DNA from: an uncultured Bacteroidales bacterium
GTDB taxonomy: Bacteria > Bacteroidota > Bacteroidia > Bacteroidales > F082
Assembly: GCA_905233685.1 (NCBI GenBank)
Contig: CAJOEZ010000001.1
Coordinates: 1 to 64,000 of the forward strand
DNA length: 64,000 nt
Reading direction: 5' to 3'
Part shown: piece after piece, positions 1 to 7,456 of the stretch
Layout: each line of letters starts with the position of its first letter
Numbering within the stretch: the stretch's first letter is position 1
Notes under the pieces: model-generated
The model's input: only the letters and a program-made list of their open reading frames with translations
Told to the model about the DNA's origin: nothing
Databases searched by the model: none
Program-made: the position numbers and the translations under genes

Positions 1-1027
1 GGAAGAGGCTGTTGCCGTTCGAGGCCGTGAAATGTCTGCCGTTCACGCCGTTTTGTGTCGTCCATGTTACGGTAGTGTTGTTCATCAGCTCTTCCCATTC
101 CGCTTTCGTGGGCATGCGCCAGCCATCGCCCCAGTTGGCCGTGGCCGCATCGTCTTCAGGCAACAAGGTGGTCAGGTTGTCAGTGAAGCCGTTGTAACCG
201 CAGCTGGCTTGGCAGCAGTATTTAGTAATCTGGTCATAACTGCCGTTGCAATACTGGTAGGTGCTCCAGTTATAGGTGTCCTTAGGCTGCGTCTCGCCCC
301 AGGCAAAGTAGTCGCCATAACCCTCGGGCGTGTCGGCGCCCACATTGCAGGTAGCCCATAAAAGACCGCTTGGCAGACCGAGATCGACATATTCGTGGTC
401 ATCACTGCCTCCGCTTTCAGTGATGAAATTTAACACATCGCCGTATGCTAGACCGTAGTCGGAAACTGCGTATGCCCGTACATAATAGGTAATATTAGGG
501 GTCAAGTCCTCAAGCGTAATGCTGTAACTGCCTACGGCAGCGCCGTTGGAGGTGTGGTTACCGTCAATGTCGGGGTTAGGCTCCGTGCCCCAGCACACAC
601 CGCGCAGGAACACATGGCTGCCTTCGGGCAGCGTCACCGTGCCACCAACTACTGCACTTGTGGAAGTAATCTCGGTCGGCGAAGCAGTCTCCACAGTGAG
701 CGGCAAGAATGAATCACTAAACGAAAAAGTTACAGGATAACTGCGGTTTGAAAAATAGTGGTAGCCCAAACCTTGGGAAAGCTCATGAAGGTTTCCCGAC
801 CATTGCCCGTTCTCATAAACTGAAAAACTGAACTGCGACTTGATGACGTCGTTTTCCATAGGAACAAAATCTCCCATGGCCGTGGCAATGTCCATCGTCC
901 CTGCCTTGGGATAGCCGATCCAGGTCCAGCCAGGTAATAATGTGATTGAGATTTCCTGAGCCTTCAGACTTATGCCCGTCGCCAACAGGGCGAGCAAGCA
1001 CATCATCATAAATAATCTTTTTTTCAT
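1..1027 (-). CDS. Secreted FISUMP-domain protein, C-terminus cut by window edge
   Basis: An open minus-strand frame runs from ATG at 1027 to the window edge without a stop (342 codons). The N-terminus is a signal peptide (MKKRLFMMMCLLALLATG, then ISLKA). Around residues 120-195 there is a fibronectin-III-like segment containing TYYVRAYAVSDYGLAYGD. From about residue 205 a FISUMP (Fibrobacter succinogenes major paralogous) domain follows: YVDLGLPSGLLWATCNVGA, then YFAWGET and WRMPTKAEWEEL. FISUMP proteins are surface or secreted proteins of unknown function, common in gut Bacteroidales. The gene is divergent from GAPDH. The stop and any C-terminal sorting domain lie outside the window. Confidence 0.85.
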   Translation of the reverse strand, partial: MKKRLFMMMCLLALLATGISLKAQEISITLLPGWTWIGYPKAGTMDIATAMGDFVPMENDVIKSQFSFSVYENGQWSGNLHELSQGLGYHYFSNRSYPVTFSFSDSFLPLTVETASPTEITSTSAVVGGTVTLPEGSHVFLRGVCWGTEPNPDIDGNHTSNGAAVGSYSITLEDLTPNITYYVRAYAVSDYGLAYGDVLNFITESGGSDDHEYVDLGLPSGLLWATCNVGADTPEGYGDYFAWGETQPKDTYNWSTYQYCNGSYDQITKYCCQASCGYNGFTDNLTTLLPEDDAATANWGDGWRMPTKAEWEELMNNTTVTWTTQNGVNGRHFTASNGNSLF

Positions 1028-1073
1028 ATTGTATAAATTTAGTTGATGCGAATCAATTCGGAGAATTCGAAGA

Positions 1074-1081
1074 CAAAAATA
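1074..1081 (-). promoter_or_regulatory. -7 promoter box for the FISUMP gene
   Basis: TATTTTTG on the minus strand matches the Bacteroidetes -7 consensus TAnnTTTG and lies 47 bp upstream of the ATG at 1027. Only the -7 box was judged. Confidence 0.5.
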
Positions 1082-1122
1082 TGAAATTTTCCAATATTGT
1101 AACTTATTTCCCGCAGAAATCG

Positions 1123-1130
1123 TATTTTTG
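1123..1130 (+). promoter_or_regulatory. -7 promoter box for GAPDH
   Basis: TATTTTTG matches TAnnTTTG, with a TTG at 1097-1099 at about the -33 position. A transcript start near 1136 excludes the ATG-like start at 1128 and supports the GAPDH start at 1173. Confidence 0.6.
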
Positions 1131-1172
1131 CAGCTTCTTTCAAAAAACGAACAATCAAATCATAATAACCAA

Positions 1173-2180
1173 ATGGAAAAGATTAAAGTAGGTATCAATG
1201 GTTTCGGCCGTATTGGCCGCAACGTGTTCCGCATCATCTGCGAACGTCCGAATCTGGAAATCGTGGGCGTCAACGATTTGACAAGCACCAAGGTGCTGGC
1301 CCACCTGTTAAAATACGACTCCACTCAGGGCAAGTTCCCTGGCACAGTGGAATATGACGATACTGCGCTGATCGTCAATGGCGTACGTATCTCTGTTACC
1401 GCTGAACGCGCTCCCCTAAACATCAAGTGGAGCAAGACTCCTGATGTAGTGGTTGAATCCACTGGTGTGTTCCGTTCGAAGGAAAGCAGCAAGGGCGGCT
1501 ATGGCGACCACCTGAAGGCCGGCGCCAAGAAGGTCATCCTTTCCGCTCCCTCAAAGGACGCCATCGACGCCACCGTCGTGGTCGGCGTGAACAACAACGA
1601 CCTCACCGACGAGGTGGAATGCGTGAGCAACGCCTCCTGCACCACCAACTGCTTGGCTCCCGTGGCCAAGGTGTTGAACGACCGCTTCGGCATCGAGCAG
1701 GGCTACATCACCACCATCCACAGCTACACCAACGACCAAGTCATCCTCGACGGTCCTCACAGCGACCTGCGCCGCGCCCGTAGCGCCGCCATGTCGCAAA
1801 TCCCGACCACCACTGGTGCCGCCAAGGCCGTGGGTATCGTCATCCCCGAACTGAATGGCAAACTCGACGGCATCGCCGTCCGCGTTCCTACGCCCACTGG
1901 TTCCTTGGTTGACCTCGTCTGCACACTGAAGACCGAAGCCACGAAGGAGGAAATCAACGCCGCCATGAAGGAAGCCGCCGAAGGCCCCATGAAGGGCGTG
2001 CTGGAATACACCGAGGACCCGATCGTCAGCTGCGACGTCATCCACAACCCGCACAGCAGCATCTTCGATGCCCAAAGCACGATGGTGATGGGCAAGATGG
2101 TGAAGATCATGTCGTGGTACGACAACGAATGGGGTTATTCCAACCGCATGGTCGACCTCATCGAGATGATGAAATATTGA
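1173..2180 (+). CDS. gapA: Glyceraldehyde-3-phosphate dehydrogenase, type I
   Basis: 335 aa cytoplasmic NAD-dependent GAPDH: it oxidises glyceraldehyde 3-phosphate with phosphate to 1,3-bisphosphoglycerate in glycolysis. The N-terminal Rossmann motif is KVGINGFGRIGR at residues 5-16. The catalytic Cys156 sits in SNASCTTNC. The C-terminal SWYDNEWGYSNRMVDLI is typical. I chose ATG 1173 (MEKIKVG) because the longer frame from 1128 would begin upstream of the predicted transcript start. The gene is monocistronic, with its own promoter and a hairpin terminator. Confidence 0.97.
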   Translation: MEKIKVGINGFGRIGRNVFRIICERPNLEIVGVNDLTSTKVLAHLLKYDSTQGKFPGTVEYDDTALIVNGVRISVTAERAPLNIKWSKTPDVVVESTGVFRSKESSKGGYGDHLKAGAKKVILSAPSKDAIDATVVVGVNNNDLTDEVECVSNASCTTNCLAPVAKVLNDRFGIEQGYITTIHSYTNDQVILDGPHSDLRRARSAAMSQIPTTTGAAKAVGIVIPELNGKLDGIAVRVPTPTGSLVDLVCTLKTEATKEEINAAMKEAAEGPMKGVLEYTEDPIVSCDVIHNPHSSIFDAQSTMVMGKMVKIMSWYDNEWGYSNRMVDLIEMMKY

Positions 2181-2191
2181 TTTAAATCAAG

Positions 2192-2230
2192 AATAGAGAC
2201 GGTGGCAACGCCGCCTCTATTTTGTTTTAT
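2192..2230 (+). terminator. Terminator after GAPDH
   Basis: An 11-bp stem with one mismatch (AATAGAGACGG at 2192-2202, CCGCCTCTATT at 2211-2221) is followed by a T-rich tract. It lies between two convergent genes and could serve both. Confidence 0.6.
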
Positions 2231-4491
2231 CGGATGATAGTTATAGAGCCCTGCAAATGCAGTTTCTCCTCCCCTGTTTTGCCAATGTAGGTGATGTCGC
2301 AAACGTAAAAATATGTGCCGGGCGGACAATCCATCTTGGTCAGTTTGCTCTTGCCGTCCCATTGGATAAGCGGGTCGTCGGTGTCGTGAAGGATGTTGCC
2401 CCAACGATTGAAAATCACGGTTTTTGCGCTGACAATCAAGTCGGCACCTGTTACCTTGGGTTCAAAAATGTCGTTGTAACCATCATCGTTGGGTGTGAAA
2501 ACGTTGGGCAATTCGTAGGAAAACTCCTCTGTCGGTTCCTCGTGCCCAATGCGCACCGTCTTGATAGCGGAATAGTTCACCAAAGGCCGCATAATGCCCT
2601 CCAAAGTGTAATGCCCGTAAGTGCAGACATAATAGCGATAGGTCGCATCGCTTTCCACGTCGGAATCAGTGTAATTCCAGCTGTTTGCCGAGGCGATTTT
2701 GACGAAAACGCCATTCACTTCCTTGAAAACCAACGTACTATCTACCATCCACGGAACGGATTCCGTCCACGAAAGCTTCGCTTCATCGTTGGTTCCGTTG
2801 GCCGAAAGTATCACAGCCGAGGCCGTCGCGCTCTCGCCCATCACTTGCTGGTTGGCATCGCGCATTTGCACCTTATATATTAATGAGGTGACCTGCGCCA
2901 AATCGACATTTGCATCTAAAAAAGTAGTGTCGGCACCTTCGTAAACGATAGAAGTCACGCCATCGATAATGCGTGTCAAGGAGTAACTAAACGGCGCAAT
3001 ATATTGGTCATCAATCTCTTTCGGCTTGACCCAACGCGTCACGACTTGACCCGAAACAAGATCAATGCTGTCGTTGCTGACATGGGTCATCAGCGGACTG
3101 TCGTTTTTCAAGGTCACACAAGCCGCATCGCTGACGATGCTCTTGGCGCCATCGGGGAATTGAGCCAGGATACGGTACTCATATTCAATGCCTTGCGGCA
3201 GGTCTGGATCAATGTAAGAAGTTGTTGAAACATTGTTCAAAGTTGCAATCAATTGGTAACCTTCACGTATACCCGTTTCGCAGGAATCAGGTTCATAGCC
3301 ATTACAGCCCGCCTTGCGGTAGACCAACAAAGCCACCGCATTCGGGCAAGGATAATGAGACCACGAAAGTGTTGCATCATGGCCATGCACTTCGGCGGTT
3401 AGGTTTTGCACTTTAGGTGCCATCACGTTGATAGTTACCGTCTTGATATTGGTCAGGCTGACGGGAACGCCGTCGTCCTTGGCGTGAATCACTACCTGAT
3501 AGGGTGTGTTGCGGATGTGGGCGTAAACCGTGTTCCAGAGGAACTCAAGCTCGGGATTCGGTCCAGTGTCCGTCTCGGGATTGAGTATCGCAGGACTCAC
3601 CGACACCTCGAAGGGCGCACCTGAAGCCGCCAAAGTCACATTATTGTGTGGATTGGGGTCAGTGGCCGAAATCATGAAGTTCAGTTGCTCGCCTGCCACC
3701 ATGCAAAACTCGTCCTCACAATGGATTTGCGGCAAGTCGTTGTTGCAGGCTGAAATCAAGATTTGCATATCGCGGATAACGGAGCCGACTTTCACGCCGT
3801 GGCGCCACTCTTCCACCATGAAAGCCACGTTGTATTCGCCTTGCAGCACGGGACTGTCCCAACGTAGCTCACCCGTAACAGGGTCAATTTCAAACGATTG
3901 CGAAGCTTGCGGATAGCTATAGCCAGGAATATCCATGCCGTCCATACCTTTACAAATCACCAATTTGTAACTCAAGCTGTCGCCGTCGGGATCGTAAGCC
4001 GAAGGGTTATGCAGGTATAATTTGCCCACACAGCCCTTGTCAATCGGAGCGTTGAGCAGTTGCACGGAATTGTTGAAGCCCAAAAAGGGGTTGATGACCA
4101 ATTCCGTCTCGATATACATCGGCACCGCCACCGAATTGGGCACGTTCACCACACCGTAGTTGCGGTTGGCGTCTTCCATACTAACGGTGTAAGTTCCTGA
4201 AGACGAGTAATTATGTACAGCCTTATAGACATTCAGCGTGTAATCGTCGCCGAGGTGTTGATACACCACACGAGGGATGAATTCCTCCGCACCGTCGCCC
4301 CATTTTACAGGGAGGGAATCGCGTTGCATTCCTGCTGGACTGGGCGAATAGGTATAACAAGTGAGCGTAAACTCGTAAGCATTGCCGCCGAGCCACTTGT
4401 AGGTTATCTCGGCCGCACGCTGGTGCGTCGCCATCGCGCAGAAGGCGAGGCCGAAAAACAAACCCAATATCAGCAGCAGTCTACGCTTCAT
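2227..4491 (-). CDS. T9SS type B sorting domain (gliding motility-associated C-term) protein
   Basis: 754 aa exported protein. A signal peptide ends near residue 21 (MKRRLLLILGLFFGLAFCAMA). The N-terminal part, beginning THQRAAEITYKWLGG, is the module found in many Bacteroidetes gliding-associated surface proteins. A cadherin/PKD-like segment (YDPDGDSLSYKL near residue 167) and fibronectin-III-like regions follow. The last ~90 residues are a type B T9SS signal: ELPNVFTPNDDGYNDIF, then FNRWG and YFYVCDI. It should cross the outer membrane through T9SS and stay at the surface or be released. The gene starts 7 bp after pyrE on the same strand, so it probably shares that transcript. Its ligand or activity is unknown. 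Confidence 0.85.
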   Translation of the reverse strand: MKRRLLLILGLFFGLAFCAMATHQRAAEITYKWLGGNAYEFTLTCYTYSPSPAGMQRDSLPVKWGDGAEEFIPRVVYQHLGDDYTLNVYKAVHNYSSSGTYTVSMEDANRNYGVVNVPNSVAVPMYIETELVINPFLGFNNSVQLLNAPIDKGCVGKLYLHNPSAYDPDGDSLSYKLVICKGMDGMDIPGYSYPQASQSFEIDPVTGELRWDSPVLQGEYNVAFMVEEWRHGVKVGSVIRDMQILISACNNDLPQIHCEDEFCMVAGEQLNFMISATDPNPHNNVTLAASGAPFEVSVSPAILNPETDTGPNPELEFLWNTVYAHIRNTPYQVVIHAKDDGVPVSLTNIKTVTINVMAPKVQNLTAEVHGHDATLSWSHYPCPNAVALLVYRKAGCNGYEPDSCETGIREGYQLIATLNNVSTTSYIDPDLPQGIEYEYRILAQFPDGAKSIVSDAACVTLKNDSPLMTHVSNDSIDLVSGQVVTRWVKPKEIDDQYIAPFSYSLTRIIDGVTSIVYEGADTTFLDANVDLAQVTSLIYKVQMRDANQQVMGESATASAVILSANGTNDEAKLSWTESVPWMVDSTLVFKEVNGVFVKIASANSWNYTDSDVESDATYRYYVCTYGHYTLEGIMRPLVNYSAIKTVRIGHEEPTEEFSYELPNVFTPNDDGYNDIFEPKVTGADLIVSAKTVIFNRWGNILHDTDDPLIQWDGKSKLTKMDCPPGTYFYVCDITYIGKTGEEKLHLQGSITIIR

Positions 4492-4498
4492 ATACGTT

Positions 4499-5146
4499 TT
4501 AACTCCACTGGTCGCTCCAAGCCTGCTGGTCCTTGCGCCATTCCTTCAACGACTGGAGGTCGTCCTCGTTAATATAGGCCTCTTCAACGGCCTTGTGAAT
4601 CAAGGTTTCGTAGTTCGACAAAGTGACCAACTGGCAGTTTTTCTCCTCGAAGTTTTTCTTGGCGAGTTCCATCTGGTAGGTGAAAATGGCCACCATGCCT
4701 TTCACTTGGGCTCCGACCTCGCGCAAGGCATCGACCGCCATCAAGCTTGATTTACCTGTGGAGACCAAGTCCTCGATGACCACCACCGATTGCCCTGCAT
4801 TGATGACACCTTCTATCTGGTTTTGCATTCCGTGTGACTTCTTCTCGCTGCGCACATACACGAACGGCAATCCCATCTCCTGCGCCACCAATGCGCCTTG
4901 GGCGATACCGCCCGTGGCCACGCCTGCGATTACATCGGGTTTGCCGAAATTTTGCATGATTTTCTCCACAAACTGCTGGCGAATAAAAGTCCTCACGGCA
5001 GGATAGGAAAGCGTGACGCGGTTGTCACAATAAATGGGGCTTTTTAGTCCCGAAGCCCAAGTGAATGGGGCTTTCGGGCTGAGTTTCACGGCCTTGATTT
5101 GCAGCAGATGCTGGGCCAATGTCAATGCTGAATCTTCGTATTCCAT
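4499..5146 (-). CDS. pyrE: Orotate phosphoribosyltransferase
   Basis: 215 aa, the usual length. It converts orotate and PRPP to orotidine 5'-monophosphate in pyrimidine synthesis. The PRPP-binding signature is VVVIEDLVSTGKSS around residues 121-134, and GVATGGIAQGALVA lies near residue 75. The C-terminal ~30 residues (SLKEWRKDQQAWSDQW) form the short tail common in Bacteroidales PyrE. It is divergent from the Nudix gene and probably co-transcribed with the T9SS gene downstream. Confidence 0.95.
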   Translation of the reverse strand: MEYEDSALTLAQHLLQIKAVKLSPKAPFTWASGLKSPIYCDNRVTLSYPAVRTFIRQQFVEKIMQNFGKPDVIAGVATGGIAQGALVAQEMGLPFVYVRSEKKSHGMQNQIEGVINAGQSVVVIEDLVSTGKSSLMAVDALREVGAQVKGMVAIFTYQMELAKKNFEEKNCQLVTLSNYETLIHKAVEEAYINEDDLQSLKEWRKDQQAWSDQWS

Positions 5147-5153
5147 AATTTTG

Positions 5154-5161
5154 TATTTTTG
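5154..5161 (+). promoter_or_regulatory. -7 promoter box for the Nudix gene
   Basis: TATTTTTG, 32 bp upstream of ATG 5193. It sets the Nudix start at 5193 rather than an upstream in-frame ATG at 5034, which lies inside pyrE. Confidence 0.55.
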
Positions 5162-5189
5162 TCGTCCACAAATCTTTCAAAACGCGCTA

Positions 5190-5197
5190 CAAATGTA
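5190..5197 (-). promoter_or_regulatory. -7 promoter box for pyrE
   Basis: TACATTTG on the minus strand, 44 bp upstream of the pyrE ATG. The box overlaps the Nudix start codon at 5193. Confidence 0.5.
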
Positions 5198-5819
5198 CAA
5201 GATTTTTCAAGAAAACAAAAGCTTAATTTTCCCGAAAATTGAAGGCGATTCGTTGAAATTTGATGCAACACCCCAAGAATCTGAAAGATACAATGCCGAA
5301 CTCTTGTGTGATTTTTTACCTGAATGGCTCGATGACCGCGACTCTGGCGACACTTTCATCCACGAAGTGAGCCAAAACGCCGTGGCAAATGCCTTAAGCA
5401 AGACTTTCAAAATGACTCCTGCGGCAGGCGGAATCGTGGTCAAAGACGGCAAGTTTGTCAGCATCGTGCGAAAAGGCATCCCTGACCTTCCCAAAGGCCA
5501 TATAGAACAAGGTGAGACCCCTGAAGCCGCTGCCCTGCGTGAAGTGGAGGAAGAAACAGGAATCAGCAAACTACAGATTGTCAAAGAGTTGCCATCCACA
5601 TGGCATTGCTATTTTGAGCACGAGGAATGGAAATTGAAACGCACCTATTGGTACTTGATGTACACATCTAATACCATCCAGCCCAAGCCTCAGACCGAGG
5701 AAGGCATCACAGAGATAAAACTGATTGGGAATGAAGATATTGAAGCGTTTATAAAAGGCACTTTCCGTTCCATAAGCGAAATTCTTGGAAAAGATTTGCG
5801 CCAAGTCGCGGCGAATTGA
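5193..5819 (+). CDS. Nudix hydrolase
   Basis: 208 aa. A complete Nudix box GETPEAAALREVEEETG lies near residues 108-124 (consensus GX5EX7REUXEEXGU), so it is a Mg-dependent pyrophosphohydrolase acting on a nucleoside diphosphate-linked substrate. The first ~70 residues (YKIFQENKSLIFPKIEG) are an extra domain found in Bacteroidetes Nudix proteins of this type. The substrate cannot be told from sequence. It is immediately upstream of coaD, which has its own promoter. Confidence 0.88.
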   Translation: MYKIFQENKSLIFPKIEGDSLKFDATPQESERYNAELLCDFLPEWLDDRDSGDTFIHEVSQNAVANALSKTFKMTPAAGGIVVKDGKFVSIVRKGIPDLPKGHIEQGETPEAAALREVEEETGISKLQIVKELPSTWHCYFEHEEWKLKRTYWYLMYTSNTIQPKPQTEEGITEIKLIGNEDIEAFIKGTFRSISEILGKDLRQVAAN

Positions 5820-5827
5820 TACTTTTG
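5820..5827 (+). promoter_or_regulatory. -7 promoter box for coaD
   Basis: TACTTTTG begins one base after the Nudix stop codon, 22 bp upstream of the coaD ATG. Confidence 0.55.
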
Positions 5828-5849
5828 CAACCCGAAACAACACAACACA

Positions 5850-6311
5850 ATGAAAAGAATAGCCGTTTTCCCCGGTTCTTTCGACCCCATCACTTTGGGG
5901 CACCGCAGCATCGTTTTGAGGGCTTTGCCCATCTTCGACGAGATTTATGTCGCCGTCGGTATTAATATGGAGAAACGTTCCACCTTTGAATTGCAAGACC
6001 GCATCAAATGGTGCGAAGCCGTCTTCAAAGACTATCCTCAAGTGAAGGTGGAGAGCTACCAAGGCCTCACCGCCGACTTCTGCAAAAAAGTGGGCGCCAA
6101 CACCATCATCCGTGGCCTGCGCTGCGGCAGCGACTTCGAATACGAAAACATGATTGGACATGCCAACAAACGCCTGCACCCAGAGTTGGAAACCATCTTC
6201 CTACTCACTGAAAGCGAGCTGGTTGGTGTGTCGTCAAGCGTTGTCCGCGACATTTACAAAAACGGCGGAGATGTGTCGAACTTCATGCCCGCCGAAGTAA
6301 AACTACCTTGA
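5850..6311 (+). CDS. coaD: Phosphopantetheine adenylyltransferase
   Basis: 153 aa, the normal PPAT length. It transfers AMP from ATP to 4'-phosphopantetheine, the penultimate step of CoA synthesis. The N-terminal nucleotidyltransferase motif is FPGSFDPITLGH (residues 6-17). The ATP-binding C-terminal region includes SSSVVRDI near residue 132. It converges on rluD with a 23-bp gap. Confidence 0.96.
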   Translation: MKRIAVFPGSFDPITLGHRSIVLRALPIFDEIYVAVGINMEKRSTFELQDRIKWCEAVFKDYPQVKVESYQGLTADFCKKVGANTIIRGLRCGSDFEYENMIGHANKRLHPELETIFLLTESELVGVSSSVVRDIYKNGGDVSNFMPAEVKLP

Positions 6312-6316
6312 TTTTC

Positions 6317-6334
6317 AAACGGTTCCTGCCGTTT
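6317..6334. terminator. Weak hairpin between coaD and rluD
   Basis: A 6-bp stem (AAACGG / CCGTTT) with a 6-nt loop and a short T run lies between convergent genes. It is a possible bidirectional terminator. Confidence 0.3.
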
Positions 6335-7456
6335 TCAAGCTTCCTCTACTAAATTTCGCGCCTTCATGTAGGTACGCCACTTCTCGAGTACCTGTTGCAT
6401 ATCGTCAGGCAAGTCGGAAGTGAATAGCATCTCCTTTCCCGTGGTGGGATGCACGAAGCCCAATTCCTTGGCGTGCAACGCATGGCGAGGGATGATTTTG
6501 AAACAGTTGTCGATGAACTGCTTGTATTTTGAGAAGGTGGTTCCTTTAAGAATGATGTCACCGCCATACAGCGCATCGTTGAACAACGGATGCCCGATGA
6601 ATTGCGAATGCACACGGATTTGGTGCGTGCGTCCAGTTTCCAGCCTATACTCGTTAAGTGTCACATAACCAAATCGTTCCAATACCTTCCAATGAGTGAC
6701 AGCCTCCTTGCCACTCTCGCCGAAAGGAAATACAGCCATCCGGCGGCGGTTGTTGGGACTGCGCCCGATGTTACCCACGATGGTGCCTTCGTCCTCGTCG
6801 AAGTCGCCCCAAACGAGCGCGTTGTAGCGGCGATGGATGGTGTGTTCAAAAAACTGTTTGGCGAGCACGGTCTGGGCGGCCTCGTTTTTGGCCACAATCA
6901 TCAAACCTGTGGTGTCCTTGTCGATGCGGTGCACGAGATAGCCGATGCGGTTCTCCACGTTTTGCTGCGTTTGCTCGAAATGATAGGCCAAACCGTGCAG
7001 CAGCGTGCCCTCAAAATTGCCGTGTGCGGGATGCACCACCAAACCTGCCTGCTTGTTGATGACGATGACGTCGTTGTCCTCATAAACAATGTCCAAAGGA
7101 ATGTATTGCGGCTTGATGTCGGCCTCGCGCGGCGGATAGCTGAATACAATGGAAATCACATCGTTAGGCTTCACCTTGTAGTTTTGTTTCACGGGTTCAC
7201 CGTTCACCAAAATATTGCCTGCCTTGGCCGCATTCTGGATGCGGTTGCGCGAGATGCTGCTAATACGTGAAGTCAGGAAAGTGTCGATGCGCACAGAATC
7301 CTGGCCGCCGTCCACGGTGATGCGCATGTGCTCGAAAAGCCCGCCATTCTCATCGGAGGTTTCGCTTTGCTCTATCAACTCGTCGTCATCTTCAACGACC
7401 TCGTCCTCTAAAATCTCATCGTCTTGTTCAAAGACTTCGTCTTGGATGTCACTCAT
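6335..7456 (-). CDS. rluD: RluA/RluD-family 23S rRNA pseudouridine synthase
   Basis: 373 aa. An S4 RNA-binding domain lies around residues 54-110 (VRIDTFLTSRISSISRNRIQ). The catalytic domain has HRIDKDTTGLMIVAKN near residue 177, whose Asp is the RluA-family nucleophile. It isomerises uridine to pseudouridine in 23S rRNA. The first ~50 residues are a very acidic tail (runs of D and E), an extension on the family. Its ATG overlaps the stop of the upstream T9SS gene (ATGA), so the two are translationally coupled. Confidence 0.92.
   Translation of the reverse strand: MSDIQDEVFEQDDEILEDEVVEDDDELIEQSETSDENGGLFEHMRITVDGGQDSVRIDTFLTSRISSISRNRIQNAAKAGNILVNGEPVKQNYKVKPNDVISIVFSYPPREADIKPQYIPLDIVYEDNDVIVINKQAGLVVHPAHGNFEGTLLHGLAYHFEQTQQNVENRIGYLVHRIDKDTTGLMIVAKNEAAQTVLAKQFFEHTIHRRYNALVWGDFDEDEGTIVGNIGRSPNNRRRMAVFPFGESGKEAVTHWKVLERFGYVTLNEYRLETGRTHQIRVHSQFIGHPLFNDALYGGDIILKGTTFSKYKQFIDNCFKIIPRHALHAKELGFVHPTTGKEMLFTSDLPDDMQQVLEKWRTYMKARNLVEEA

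Noticed and set aside
1551..2075. 174-codon minus-strand open frame
   Set aside because: Antisense to GAPDH, whose active site and termini are intact.
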